From assembly GCF_003797125.1 (NCBI RefSeq), contig NZ_RKKE01000003.1, forward strand, positions 558,001-622,000: a DNA stretch of 64,000 bases, in the 5' to 3' direction. The DNA is from Shewanella frigidimarina (GTDB lineage: Bacteria > Pseudomonadota > Gammaproteobacteria > Enterobacterales > Shewanellaceae). Of this stretch, positions 46,400 through 56,448 are shown in pieces; position 1 is the first letter of the stretch, and each line of letters starts with the position of its first letter. The notes beneath the pieces were generated by a model. It was given only the letters and a program-made list of their open reading frames with translations, had not been told where the DNA came from and did not search any database. The position numbers and the translations under genes are program-made.

Positions 46400-47935
46400 T
46401 TAATTTCTTGATGTCAGTTCAGTGACCAATTTAATACTGGACACCATCTGATCTAACTGAAAATGAGGTTGTAACTGAATAATCGAATAGAAATGCCCTG
46501 GCTTGCCACGCATTTCTTTTACCTGTACTTGGGCACTTCGCAGTGGGTATTTACTTCTTACATCATCTGAAGACACGTCTGAAGCGGTAGTGTATTTATG
46601 CAGCCACAGTTGTAGCTCTCGCTGGCAAGCCTCTGCAGAATGAAGTGAACCAATTTTTTCGCGCCCTAGTACTTTGATGTAATGAGCAAAACGTGAAACA
46701 CACAAAATGTACTGCAACATCGATGATAACTTTGCATTAATACTGTCTTCCAACAATTCATATTTAGGTGGTTTCTGGACAGAAGCATTGCTGTAAAAAA
46801 CTAAGTGTTCACAACCTAAAACCGGAGATAAAGGAATAAAACCTTGGTCTGAAATAGACTTTTCTGCCCGATCACTGATTAATAAGTCCACCGATGGCTT
46901 CATGCGTTTCCGATACAAATCCGGCTCATATTGGCTCACAGCAAGATCGCAAACTAATCCTTTCTTACGAGCCCCAGGCTCTAGCCCACGGATATGACCA
47001 AACCAGCCAGATTCACTAAATGCACGAATTAATACCCCACCGAATGCATAAGCAGCATTGCCCCATAAATGATCTTTTTTAGGGTTTTTAATCGATTCTT
47101 TAAACTTAAATCCTTCGCTACGAGTACCATCAATGAGATAAGGAGAACGCATGAGAATATTAGGCATTGTTAACCCAATGAAGCGAGAATCGTCCATTTT
47201 ACGTAACGAATTCCACTTAATGTACTCGTGTTGTTCAAAAATTTTGGCGATATTCATATGAGCAGATAAATCGGAAAAATCATCAGCACCAAACAAAGAA
47301 GGACTAGCCGAGGTAATAAAGGGCGCAAAAGCGGCGGCTGCAGTGCGGGATATTTCTTTTAAAATATCAATATCATTAGTAGAGACACCAGGACGGCTTT
47401 TATGAGTGATTTGATAATCACCAATTAATGTGCCGAAGGGTTCGCCACCAGACATGTCGTATTCATTATTGTAAATCAGTTTAAAAAAATCACTTTGATC
47501 AAACTCAATGGCCCGATTAATGTCTTTAGACAGCGTTGTCCAACAACAATCGAGCATTTTCACTTTCACTTTCTGGTCTTTATCATGTAAATCCTGCTGT
47601 TGAACAAGATAAAGTACCCCACGCCAACTGGCTTCTAACGCCTGAAATGCATCATGATGAATAATAGCGTTAAGCTGTTGTTCTAATTGTCTATCAATGC
47701 GTTCAATGGCTTTAAGCAGGAAAGGTAAAACAGATGTTTTATCGAATTGTTCAAGCGAATGGCTTGAGTTTTCAAGCCACAACAATAACGACCTAGTCGA
47801 GTCCGACTCTCGTAAGAACCGTTCGACTAGGTGTTTATTTTTTAGTGCCTGTGTAGTCGAAGATACTGGTTTGTTAACACCAGTATCTTCTTTGAAAATT
47901 TCACTTGTTACAAATGAAATGGTTTCATGCGGCAT
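46400..47935 (-). CDS. Second TssC-like protein (ImpD/EvpB family)
   Basis: This 511-residue protein belongs to the EvpB/TssC family. It has FQALEASWRGVLYLVQQ, NEYDMSGGEPFGTLIGDYQI, FAPFITSASPSLFGADDF and AHYIKVLGREKIGS. It is diverged from the canonical TssC next door, especially in its N-terminal 40 residues and its C-terminus (MVSSIKLVTELTSRN). Loci of the impBCDEFGH order carry two such genes. It may be a sheath-associated accessory rather than a full sheath partner of TssB. Confidence 0.9.
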   Translation of the reverse strand: MPHETISFVTSEIFKEDTGVNKPVSSTTQALKNKHLVERFLRESDSTRSLLLWLENSSHSLEQFDKTSVLPFLLKAIERIDRQLEQQLNAIIHHDAFQALEASWRGVLYLVQQQDLHDKDQKVKVKMLDCCWTTLSKDINRAIEFDQSDFFKLIYNNEYDMSGGEPFGTLIGDYQITHKSRPGVSTNDIDILKEISRTAAAAFAPFITSASPSLFGADDFSDLSAHMNIAKIFEQHEYIKWNSLRKMDDSRFIGLTMPNILMRSPYLIDGTRSEGFKFKESIKNPKKDHLWGNAAYAFGGVLIRAFSESGWFGHIRGLEPGARKKGLVCDLAVSQYEPDLYRKRMKPSVDLLISDRAEKSISDQGFIPLSPVLGCEHLVFYSNASVQKPPKYELLEDSINAKLSSMLQYILCVSRFAHYIKVLGREKIGSLHSAEACQRELQLWLHKYTTASDVSSDDVRSKYPLRSAQVQVKEMRGKPGHFYSIIQLQPHFQLDQMVSSIKLVTELTSRN

Positions 47936-47986
47936 CGTTTGTTTCTATCCTTGAAAACAAATGAGGGTCACTGCATTAGCGCGTGA

Positions 47987-49480
47987 TTATCCTACTTTAG
48001 GGATCTTCGCGACTAAACGTAAAGAGGCTGTCAGTTCTTCCATTTGTAACCAAGGACGTAACCATGCAACAGCATTGTATGAACCAGGTTGACCAGGGAT
48101 CTCTTTAACTTCAACTTTTGCATCTGCTAATGGGTACTTGGCACGAATCTCTTGCCCACCACCTTCTGAAGCATTAACAAATGATAAAATCCAGCGATTT
48201 AACCAAGACTCGACATCTTCAGCTTCCATGAAACTACCAATTTTGTCTCGAGCCATCACTTTAAGATAATGCGCAAAACGTGATGTTGCCATTAGGTAAG
48301 GTAAACGTGCCGAAATGGCCGCATTCGCGGTAGCATCATGGTTAGACATTATTTTAGGTTTTTGGCAAGATTGAGAGCCAAAGAACACTGCATAATCAGT
48401 ATGCTTGTAATGACATAGAGGCAAGAAACCCAACTTACTTAATTCAGCTTCGCGGCGATCGGTAATGCCAATTTCTGTTGGGCATTTTAAATCCGGATCA
48501 CCATCATCACTGGTAAATACATGAGCAGGTAATCCTTCAACCTTACCACCACCCTCAGCGCCACGGATTGCGGTACAGAAACCATATTTACTAAATGCCT
48601 GACCCATATTAGTTGCCATGACATACGCGGCATTCATCCAGCAATAGTCATCGTGATCAGCGACTTTAGCACGACCACTTTCTAAATCTAATTCGAACTC
48701 TTCATAGCAAAACTCTTCAACAGGTTTTGTTGCTTCACCATACGGAAGACGGGCAAGCACACGTGGCATGGTTAAGGTGACAAAACGAGAGTCATCACTG
48801 TCACGGAAAGAGCGCCATTGCGTGTATTCTAAAGATTCAAATACTTTTTCAAGATCGCGTGGTTTACTGAGTTCTGTCCACTCATCAAAACCGAATAAAG
48901 AAGAACCAGCAGCAGAAACAAATGGGCAGAAGCCAGCGGCTGCAACATTAGATATCAATGATAATGTTTCAACATCTTCAGGATGATTACTAAACTCATA
49001 ATCACCGACTAAGCAACCATAAGGTTCTCCGCCCGGGGTGCCAAATTCAGCCTCATAGATTTTTTTGAACATTTGACTCTGATCAAACTCAACCGCTTTA
49101 CTCAAATCTTTGTGAAGTTCTTTTTTGGACAAACTCATGACACGAATTTTAAGCGTTTCATTTGTTTCAGAGTTTTTCACTGTATGATGCAATCCACGCC
49201 AACTGCCTTCCAGTTTTTGCAGTTCTTCATTGTGCATGATGGCAGCTAATTGCTTAGAAATAATATCGTCCAAACGAGTAATTGCCTTGTTAAAAGTAAC
49301 TGTGAGGTTTTTATCCCATTGCACAGTGCCTTTCAAGGCCTCTTCCGTTAATGAACGAATAAGCTCTTCAGCACGCGAAGAATCGGTTTGCTTGGTTGCA
49401 AAAATGGCCTGCTCTAAAATAGAAACACTTTGTGCTTGTTCTTCAGATACAGCATCTAATGACGCAGCTTCCATGCTCAT
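47987..49480 (-). CDS. tssC: T6SS contractile sheath large subunit TssC
   Basis: This 497-residue protein shows the canonical TssC/VipB series: [92 protein letters not shown] and [17 protein letters not shown]. With TssB it forms the contractile sheath. Its ATG shares one base with the tssB stop (TAATG), giving stoichiometric coupling. Confidence 0.97.
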   Translation of the reverse strand: MSMEAASLDAVSEEQAQSVSILEQAIFATKQTDSSRAEELIRSLTEEALKGTVQWDKNLTVTFNKAITRLDDIISKQLAAIMHNEELQKLEGSWRGLHHTVKNSETNETLKIRVMSLSKKELHKDLSKAVEFDQSQMFKKIYEAEFGTPGGEPYGCLVGDYEFSNHPEDVETLSLISNVAAAGFCPFVSAAGSSLFGFDEWTELSKPRDLEKVFESLEYTQWRSFRDSDDSRFVTLTMPRVLARLPYGEATKPVEEFCYEEFELDLESGRAKVADHDDYCWMNAAYVMATNMGQAFSKYGFCTAIRGAEGGGKVEGLPAHVFTSDDGDPDLKCPTEIGITDRREAELSKLGFLPLCHYKHTDYAVFFGSQSCQKPKIMSNHDATANAAISARLPYLMATSRFAHYLKVMARDKIGSFMEAEDVESWLNRWILSFVNASEGGGQEIRAKYPLADAKVEVKEIPGQPGSYNAVAWLRPWLQMEELTASLRLVAKIPKVG

Positions 49481-49980
49481 TATTCCGCTCCTTTGAGGTT
49501 AAGTTCACCAGCTAATCTATCTAGGCTGGTTGTGTTATTTAACACTTCTTCTAAGATATTTTCGAGATTCTCAGAACGATCAACTTTGGTCATCAAATCA
49601 CGGAGTTTGTTGCGGGTTTCCATTAATTTTTTCAATGGTTCAACCTGATTAACAATAGCTGCAGGCTCGAAGTCTTCGATGCTGCTAAATTGTAATGCTA
49701 CCTTCATTTCAGTATCATCACCGGCAAGCGTGTTAGGTACTGAAATGTTTAATTGGGGACTCATACGCTTTAATACATCATTGAAGTTGTCGCGATCGAT
49801 TTGCACAAAACGGCGGTCTTTCAATGGCTTTAAATCTGCGGTGTTGTGTCCAGTAAAATCACCCGTAACACCGATAACAAAAGGCAGTTCTTTTTTTACA
49901 ACTGTACCTTCTGTTTCAACATCGTAGGTAATATGAACACGAGGTTTTCTTACTCGCTTTAATTTATCATGTACACTCAT
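49480..49980 (-). CDS. tssB: T6SS contractile sheath small subunit TssB
   Basis: This protein is 166 residues from the ATG at 49980. GAAAGGAGT lies between it and an upstream TTG, so the longer frame is rejected. It begins [20 protein letters not shown] and includes [35 protein letters not shown] and a C-terminal coiled coil. It is the VipA-type partner of TssC and follows tssA by about 40 nt. Confidence 0.97.
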   Translation of the reverse strand: MSVHDKLKRVRKPRVHITYDVETEGTVVKKELPFVIGVTGDFTGHNTADLKPLKDRRFVQIDRDNFNDVLKRMSPQLNISVPNTLAGDDTEMKVALQFSSIEDFEPAAIVNQVEPLKKLMETRNKLRDLMTKVDRSENLENILEEVLNNTTSLDRLAGELNLKGAE

Positions 49981-50021
49981 ATGAACTCCTTTCAATAATA
50001 TGTTGAGTAATTAAATACAGA

Positions 50022-51128
50022 TCAATCTTCCGTTTTTATTCCAGATAACTTGAAGAAACCATTCCTTGCTTCACCATCTTGGATTAATTCTTGTAACAAC
50101 TCAGGCAAACTGAGATCACTCCAACGAATAACTTGTTCAATAGCATAAGACATAGGCGAATGCGGTTCGGTTCGTCTAAAAAAGTCCGCTATCGTTTCAA
50201 GGTTATTAATGGCTTGTGCTCTTGAGTTAAGCTGGCCATCGACACCTGATGACGTTGTGCTGTGCTCATTACTGTCGCTGTGTTGCTCTTCTTCGTGATG
50301 TTGTTCTTGTTCAAGTTTTGTTTTGTTTTTTGCAATAATTGGCGCTGTTATCGTGCTGATTTGCAACGCACATGCTTCTAATGCCTTGCGAATATAACTT
50401 GTAGGCTGTGGCTCACCGCTCATTGCTGCATCCATGGCAGCAGATAGCTTGCTAAAAGCTGCAATGGCATCTTGCACATCTCGGTCTAATTCAATAAAAA
50501 AACTGTCTGAGGTTTCTCTAATGCTATGTTCGACATCTTCAAGTGATACAGAACCTGAATCAAAACGCTTTTCTTGCTTGTCTTTATCTAAACGACTGGT
50601 GTCTAAAGCTTGTTCATATTGCCAAGTAGAATAAATAACACCACCATCAGTGATTGGGATCGTTCTGATTGGATGAATTAAAGAACCTTCGCTTTCGATA
50701 CCGTTTAAACCAATGAGCGGCGCAATGCGCTCAGCTAAATCATTTGGCTCAGGGGTGGGATAGATAGTGTCCCAATAGCGCTCAACTAGCTCTGTGGCCA
50801 GAGTGAAACCAAAATAAAGTCCTTTAAAGCCATATAACCTACAGGCGGCCTCTATAAACCAAGCAACATATTCAATATCTTTTGATTGTTGTTTTAAAAT
50901 GTCAGGGACTTGTTCAAAAATTGGTCGCCATTCAACTGCAACTGACAATACATCTTCTTCGTCTGTCAGTGCTTTACGTTCTCTAGAACGTGCAATATTT
51001 CGCACGTCTTTAAGTAAATAATAAGTTGATGTCGGGCTTATATCTTCACGAGGATCAACTCCTGACTCCGCATCAATAGAAATGGGAAGAATTAATTCAT
51101 CAATTGTTAAATTCTTTAGCTTACTCAA
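50022..51128 (-). CDS. tssA: T6SS assembly protein TssA (ImpA N-terminal domain)
   Basis: This 368-residue protein has the ImpA_N domain (ISIDAESGVDPREDISPTST, then VEWRPIFEQVPDILKQQSKD and YWDTIYPTPEP). A charged, low-complexity linker around residues 270-300 (rich in E, H and S) precedes a short C-terminal helical part with IEQVIRWSDLSLPELLQELI. This resembles the short TssA1 type that sits at the baseplate. It begins a transcription unit after about 285 nt of non-coding DNA and is followed by tssB. Confidence 0.93.
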   Translation of the reverse strand: MSKLKNLTIDELILPISIDAESGVDPREDISPTSTYYLLKDVRNIARSRERKALTDEEDVLSVAVEWRPIFEQVPDILKQQSKDIEYVAWFIEAACRLYGFKGLYFGFTLATELVERYWDTIYPTPEPNDLAERIAPLIGLNGIESEGSLIHPIRTIPITDGGVIYSTWQYEQALDTSRLDKDKQEKRFDSGSVSLEDVEHSIRETSDSFFIELDRDVQDAIAAFSKLSAAMDAAMSGEPQPTSYIRKALEACALQISTITAPIIAKNKTKLEQEQHHEEEQHSDSNEHSTTSSGVDGQLNSRAQAINNLETIADFFRRTEPHSPMSYAIEQVIRWSDLSLPELLQELIQDGEARNGFFKLSGIKTED

Positions 51129-51414
51129 TCTAATTCAATCCCTGAATAAAAACGATTAATTTACAATAATAAAAGTATAGAACTTCAAAAACAATACTTA
51201 TTGGCCTTTAATAGAAGCAAAAGACAATATAATGCCAATAACTAATCACAATGGATAATCATAAAAATTAAATACATCCAAAATGATTACACCCGATGTA
51301 ATTACATTTAAAGTAATGTTACAGCACATCTAAATACAACATTTATAAGTAATGACTATCGGTAATTAAACTCATTAAACAAAAACACTTATATGAATTT
51401 AATTAATCAAAATA
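51129..51414. other. Region between pppA and tssA
   Basis: AT-rich non-coding stretch of about 285 nt. It probably holds the promoter of the tssA-tssB-tssC unit. I see no distinct hairpin or operator. Confidence 0.5.
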
Positions 51415-52173
51415 TCAACCAAATATTGGAATTGTTTTATCAATGCTATTTATTTTTTTCGGTGTATTTTTAACGAGAATGCAGGTGACATTATCTCGTG
51501 CATTCCTGACTAAAGATGCATGGAGTAGTGCCATACCGGAATCAATGATGTTGCCAGACTTTATTGTTCGTTCAATTTCAACATCATTTAATTCTTTATT
51601 TAAACCATCGCTACAAAGTAAAAAGACATCACCCTCTTTCATATTATCGGTGCGATAATCTATGTCTAATTGTGAGTCAACACCAACAGCCCGAGTGATC
51701 ACATTCGCTAATGGATGAGATTCAGCCTCTTCAGGTTGAAGCAACCCTTCATCAATCATGTCGTTAACTTGACTGTGGTCTTTAGTGACTTGCTTCATTT
51801 GTTGATCTCGTAACAAATAAATTCGGCTGTCTCCTACCCATAGCAAGTGATAATTATCTTGGTATAACCACAAAACAACAACAGTACTGCCTGCTACCTT
51901 CCCATCAAACTCATGCTCACTCATTTGTTGCAAAAAACGATTACTCGAAATAAGTGACTGTTTTAAAATATCTAATGTAATAGTCTCAGGCTGTAAATGT
52001 TCAACGGCCTGCTGGATGCCATCAATCACTAATTGGCTTGCGACATCTCCAGCAGCATGTCCACCCATACCATCTGCAACGACCCAAATACCTAAATGTG
52101 GTAATTCGAGATATGCATCCTCGTTGATTGCTCTTACGGTGCCTCGATGAGTTAATGCATGACTTAAGTGCAT
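51415..52173 (-). CDS. pppA: T6SS PP2C-type phosphatase PppA
   Basis: This 252-residue PP2C phosphatase has metal-binding motifs RGTVRAINEDAYLEL, VVADGMGGHAAGDVAS, LLWVGDSRIYLLRD and LLCSDGLNKELND. In Pseudomonas PppA removes the PpkA-placed phosphate on Fha and turns firing off. Its ATG overlaps tagF by 10 nt. Confidence 0.95.
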   Translation of the reverse strand: MHLSHALTHRGTVRAINEDAYLELPHLGIWVVADGMGGHAAGDVASQLVIDGIQQAVEHLQPETITLDILKQSLISSNRFLQQMSEHEFDGKVAGSTVVVLWLYQDNYHLLWVGDSRIYLLRDQQMKQVTKDHSQVNDMIDEGLLQPEEAESHPLANVITRAVGVDSQLDIDYRTDNMKEGDVFLLCSDGLNKELNDVEIERTIKSGNIIDSGMALLHASLVRNARDNVTCILVKNTPKKINSIDKTIPIFG

Positions 52174-52895
52174 GATGTTTGCTCCTTAATGAGCTCTGCA
52201 GTATTCCAACCACGTTGTTGCCATTGACCATTTAACATAGAAATAAATTGACTGATCTGTGGCAAGCCTTCCGTAATAATCGTGCACGGTTCAACATCGT
52301 CAGAGCCCTCTGTCCACCAAATGCTGTAACGATCAAAGCGTTTTCTGTATTGCTGGTCCAGTAATAAAAGTACATCAGGAGAATTGTCGCCTTGAAATAC
52401 CCACGCTTTCTTGTTGCGATCTAACGATTCATTCTCGAGTAGCTTGTCGTTATTGGCGGCAACCGTTAAAGTCTCTTTTGTAATGGCATCTAACCATTTA
52501 CTAAGAACAGTATCATCTTCAAGCACTTGTAATATATTCTGTTCAAAAACTTCAACCCATTGATTGTCTTTCCAACCTCTTAAAGCCGATTGATTATGTA
52601 ATCCGGCTAATGTGAATGGATAATGGCGACCAACATGGTCAACACTTGGAATGACGGTCCCGACAACAGCTTGGTCGCAACACACACCGGCAGATAACGA
52701 AAAATGCCATATGGGACTCGTCAGATAATAATCCAACCAATTGTGTTCGGTTTGTTCTTTACTCACTGCAATAACAGCTTGTAACCAGTCATTCCAATTT
52801 TTAAGAAAATCAAGATTTAAGTTCTGCTGAATAAAATCCCCTTTTGAGGGGACTTTGCCACAGTAACCTACTGATGTTAAAGGTTCGCAGGACAT
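52164..52895 (-). CDS. tagF: T6SS post-translational repressor TagF
   Basis: This 243-residue protein shows the TagF/ImpM N-terminus GYCGKVPSKGDFIQQNLNLD, then FLKNWNDWLQAVI, PIWHFSLSAGVC and VGRHYPFTLAG. TagF holds the system inactive by sequestering Fha in other species. It overlaps the end of tssM by 19 nt and pppA by 10 nt. Here it is a separate gene, not fused to PppA as in some species. Confidence 0.93.
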   Translation of the reverse strand: MSCEPLTSVGYCGKVPSKGDFIQQNLNLDFLKNWNDWLQAVIAVSKEQTEHNWLDYYLTSPIWHFSLSAGVCCDQAVVGTVIPSVDHVGRHYPFTLAGLHNQSALRGWKDNQWVEVFEQNILQVLEDDTVLSKWLDAITKETLTVAANNDKLLENESLDRNKKAWVFQGDNSPDVLLLLDQQYRKRFDRYSIWWTEGSDDVEPCTIITEGLPQISQFISMLNGQWQQRGWNTAELIKEQTSCT

Positions 52896-55800
52896 CTAAA
52901 CTTCTCCATATTTGCCATCCAAAATGGATTGTTAACACTGTTTGCGGTCAATTTCAGTACAGCGTTGTAGCCTTTGAGATTGATGAGTAACTTGCCATCT
53001 TTTTTAGTTTGTGGACGCTTTTTACTTAATTCATCTAATAATTTGAAGAATGACCATTCACCCTCATATTTCTTATTGATCGAGCGCCCGCCGTTAGGAG
53101 GTGAAAATGCAATTCGTGTTTCGTTATTTGCCCCAGGGCCAGGCCACGTAAATAACTCTTTGCGAGTAGGACCGTGTCGATACTTCAGCTGTTGGCTGTC
53201 TATTTCGAATAAAAACATACTCACACTTCTATCTAATAATTCCGGTTCTAATGAAAAGTTAACAATAGGCTGCTTAGATCCCGGTTCGAAAAATGCTTCT
53301 TTAATAATTTCAGCGCGTTGATACATTTCTAAAATGTCATTACGAATGCCGATATTACGCTTAAAACGCCAAGGTTTTTTGCTGGTATCTACATGTGAAG
53401 CGAGGTATTGATCCCAAAATTTATCTAAGGTACCGCCATAACCAAAAAACTTACTGAAGTCTTTTAGTCTGACATCTTCTGACGATTTTCGGTCAAATGG
53501 GTAACGCCCTGCAATCGCTCGATTGAATTCGGCCAACACTTGCGAACGCCAAATACCGTTGAAACGCTGACTTTGATTCGATTTAGCAAACGAGCGAGTA
53601 CGATAAGCCACTTCACTTAACCAATTTTTTACTGGATATGGTAGATCCATCAATTGCTCAGATAAACTAGAACCTAGTTGAGCAAAGCTTTCTTCTGTGG
53701 CTTGATTAACAACGTTACCTTGTCCTTCTAACTGCATTGATAATTTATTGTAGTTTCGATTAAGAGCCCGCAATGTCGTTTGAATTTTATCAATGTCAGC
53801 AGGATTTATTTTGAGCAATTCTGCAAAAGCAAATTCCACATCCTTGCCCGGCAAATTAATATCTAACTCTATTGCTGTATCGGGTAATAGCCTATTTAAT
53901 CGTGCTTTTTTAGATCGAAATGCAACATCAGAAATATTACCGGCCACTTCCGCCGCGGCCTTTAAATTATTTGAATCGGCAGGAAGCTTAGTTAAATTCA
54001 CATTTTTCTGAACTGCGGTAATAATGGTTTTGATCGGTTGATCTGGGCTAGCAAGCGCTGCAGTAACACTCTCAGCTTCCTCACGTGTTGAATATGGTTT
54101 GATAGCAAGGTCGCTTAAGAAATCTTCCCAATAGAAAATATAATCACGAATGTATCTGTTTTCTAACTCTTGGGTAATCTGCGCTTTGGCTTGTTCGTCT
54201 AAATCAACTAACTCATCACCATATACCCAACTGTCTGCGGTTAGGTTTTTTATTATCTTATTCTTTTCTATACTAAAAATGCCATGAAAACCATTAAAAG
54301 TATAAAGACCAGGAATGCCTTGATTAAATTGGCGACCACTGGTGAACACCAAACCATCTAAACTGTCTAAACTCAGAATATCAACCAGTTTAAAATCTGG
54401 GATACTGCTGTTTGAAAAATCACTTTTTAAACGCTGATATGCGCGCTCAACCAGAGGTAACATGGTCAAATTAATCCGAGCACTATCAACTGTCATACTG
54501 TCGTATTGATGACCTCTAATCCCTAAAGACAGTAATGTATCTATATGCTTATTTAGCTCTTTTCTAACCTCACCATTTACATCACCAACAATGTTTCTAT
54601 CGATATAAGCGGAGAACCAGACTTGCACATCACTTTTGTCAAAATGCTCAGGAAAATACAACATTAAATAGGTTTTTAATGTCTCATATAGGTAGTTAAG
54701 GTGCTCACCATTAGCGTCCATCTCTGCACTAAGCACGCTTTGTAGGTAAGGCATTAAATGTGTTTCTAAAGCACGGTGATAAGCCGCTGTAGCAGGTTGT
54801 TTAAGCTTATCGCCTTGATACAAACCAAAGGTATATGCATCCTCAGGTTTATCAGTACCAAAACCAACAGGGAGATCACGAATTAATGTTAAGCCTTTGG
54901 TAAGTGTAATCACATCTGACTTAGCATTTAACCCGCCACTGGTAATGGTTTTGTATGCCGTGACACCTTGATAGGTATCATCAATCAATTGTCTATTCCA
55001 ATCATAACTTTGCCACCAAACATAACTAGCAAGCAAGGTCACACCTGCAGCAATGCCTACTGATACTTTACGTAAAAGTTTATTATGGTTTGTATGCTTA
55101 CGATTGGTTGATGCTAAATTTTTCTCTGGAAAAATAACGTCTTCTAACAGGCGTTTAATAAAATAGCTGCGTTGTTTATTTGCTGCGAAGGTTTTAGCTT
55201 TACTCTTAATGCCACTGGATAAGTGACTAGAAAGATGATCAATTGGCGTACCTTCTTGAGTTGCACTGGTTAAGTAAACACCACGCAATAGCGGTGCTTC
55301 TTCATATGCATTAGGCGCAAAGATTTCTTTAAGAAAATCATCTGCTGAGCTCTGTAATAACCGAAGCTGCTTTGGGAACTCATAGATGGCCGCACGACGC
55401 TCTAGGTCGCGTTCGTTTTTTAGGCGGCTATTTAATCTTGCATTTAAATTTAATAATAAATCATGAAATTCTTTATTAAATGAACTAACAATATCAGTGT
55501 CTTCTGTATCTGCATTTAATGGGAAGGTAATACCCCAAATTTGTTCACAATCTTCTTTGGTTAAATCATCAAAAAACTCATTAAAACCGGCAACTAAATC
55601 TGATTTAGAAAATAAAACATATACCGGAAAAGTCATACCCAGTTGATTTTGCAGTTCTTGTAAACGCTGCTTAATGGCTCGCGCATGTAAGTTTCTCTCA
55701 GTCTTGGTTTGGTTTAATAAATCAGACATACCCATGCTGATTATCACCCCATTAATAGGACGAACTGGGCGGTATTTTTTCAATAACCCCAGAAAACCTT

Positions 55801-56425
55801 GCCATGCCCGAGAGTCTTGTTTTACATGACTATCTTGAGTGGTATAACGACCCGCCGTATCAATTAATACTGCTTTATTGGTAAACCACCAATCACAATG
55901 TCTTGTGCCGCCAACGCCTTCAATCATATCTACACCCATTTTTTCTTTTAATGGGTATTCAAGACCTGAATGCTGAATAGCGGTGGTTTTTCCGCTTCCA
56001 GGTGGACCAATCATGATGTACCAAGGTAATTCGTAAATACTTTTATTTTTAGTTAGCTTGGTATTTTTAAGAATATCTAACGCTTGGGTCATTTTATTCT
56101 GTAAAACAGTGATTTCACTTTTGGCTAAGTCATCACCGGTCACAGAGTTACCCTCTTCACCGTTAATTAAGCTATCAACCATTTTCTCGCTTTGTTTTTT
56201 ATTCTTGAGTTGTCGAGTAAAGTGAATGGCACCAAAAATAATAACAATAACCAATAGCAAGATAACCCTTGTTGCTGCTGATGCTAATGGTTCATACCCA
56301 GCTATAGCCACTAAAGGACCACCAAACCAAATAAGTAAAGCCAAACATAAAAAACCTATTATGGTAATTGCCCATTTAGACTTAAGTGTGTCGACAATTC
56401 CTTTGCCAATTGATTTTAAAGACAT
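52877..56425 (-). CDS. tssM: T6SS inner-membrane protein TssM (IcmF)
   Basis: This 1182-residue protein has two N-terminal membrane helices (about 18-36 and 52-70), a cytoplasmic GTPase-like domain with intact Walker A GPPGSGKT (140-147), and a third helix near 450 (VSVGIAAGVTLLASYVWW). A large periplasmic part ends in the family C-terminal region (FSLEPELLDRSVSMFLFEID, FTWPGPGANNETRIAF). It spans the envelope with TssL and TssJ. It follows tssL by 23 nt. Confidence 0.96.
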   Translation of the reverse strand: MSLKSIGKGIVDTLKSKWAITIIGFLCLALLIWFGGPLVAIAGYEPLASAATRVILLLVIVIIFGAIHFTRQLKNKKQSEKMVDSLINGEEGNSVTGDDLAKSEITVLQNKMTQALDILKNTKLTKNKSIYELPWYIMIGPPGSGKTTAIQHSGLEYPLKEKMGVDMIEGVGGTRHCDWWFTNKAVLIDTAGRYTTQDSHVKQDSRAWQGFLGLLKKYRPVRPINGVIISMGMSDLLNQTKTERNLHARAIKQRLQELQNQLGMTFPVYVLFSKSDLVAGFNEFFDDLTKEDCEQIWGITFPLNADTEDTDIVSSFNKEFHDLLLNLNARLNSRLKNERDLERRAAIYEFPKQLRLLQSSADDFLKEIFAPNAYEEAPLLRGVYLTSATQEGTPIDHLSSHLSSGIKSKAKTFAANKQRSYFIKRLLEDVIFPEKNLASTNRKHTNHNKLLRKVSVGIAAGVTLLASYVWWQSYDWNRQLIDDTYQGVTAYKTITSGGLNAKSDVITLTKGLTLIRDLPVGFGTDKPEDAYTFGLYQGDKLKQPATAAYHRALETHLMPYLQSVLSAEMDANGEHLNYLYETLKTYLMLYFPEHFDKSDVQVWFSAYIDRNIVGDVNGEVRKELNKHIDTLLSLGIRGHQYDSMTVDSARINLTMLPLVERAYQRLKSDFSNSSIPDFKLVDILSLDSLDGLVFTSGRQFNQGIPGLYTFNGFHGIFSIEKNKIIKNLTADSWVYGDELVDLDEQAKAQITQELENRYIRDYIFYWEDFLSDLAIKPYSTREEAESVTAALASPDQPIKTIITAVQKNVNLTKLPADSNNLKAAAEVAGNISDVAFRSKKARLNRLLPDTAIELDINLPGKDVEFAFAELLKINPADIDKIQTTLRALNRNYNKLSMQLEGQGNVVNQATEESFAQLGSSLSEQLMDLPYPVKNWLSEVAYRTRSFAKSNQSQRFNGIWRSQVLAEFNRAIAGRYPFDRKSSEDVRLKDFSKFFGYGGTLDKFWDQYLASHVDTSKKPWRFKRNIGIRNDILEMYQRAEIIKEAFFEPGSKQPIVNFSLEPELLDRSVSMFLFEIDSQQLKYRHGPTRKELFTWPGPGANNETRIAFSPPNGGRSINKKYEGEWSFFKLLDELSKKRPQTKKDGKLLINLKGYNAVLKLTANSVNNPFWMANMEKFRCPANL

Positions 56426-56448
56426 TGATGCGATTCCTTTGTGTCACA

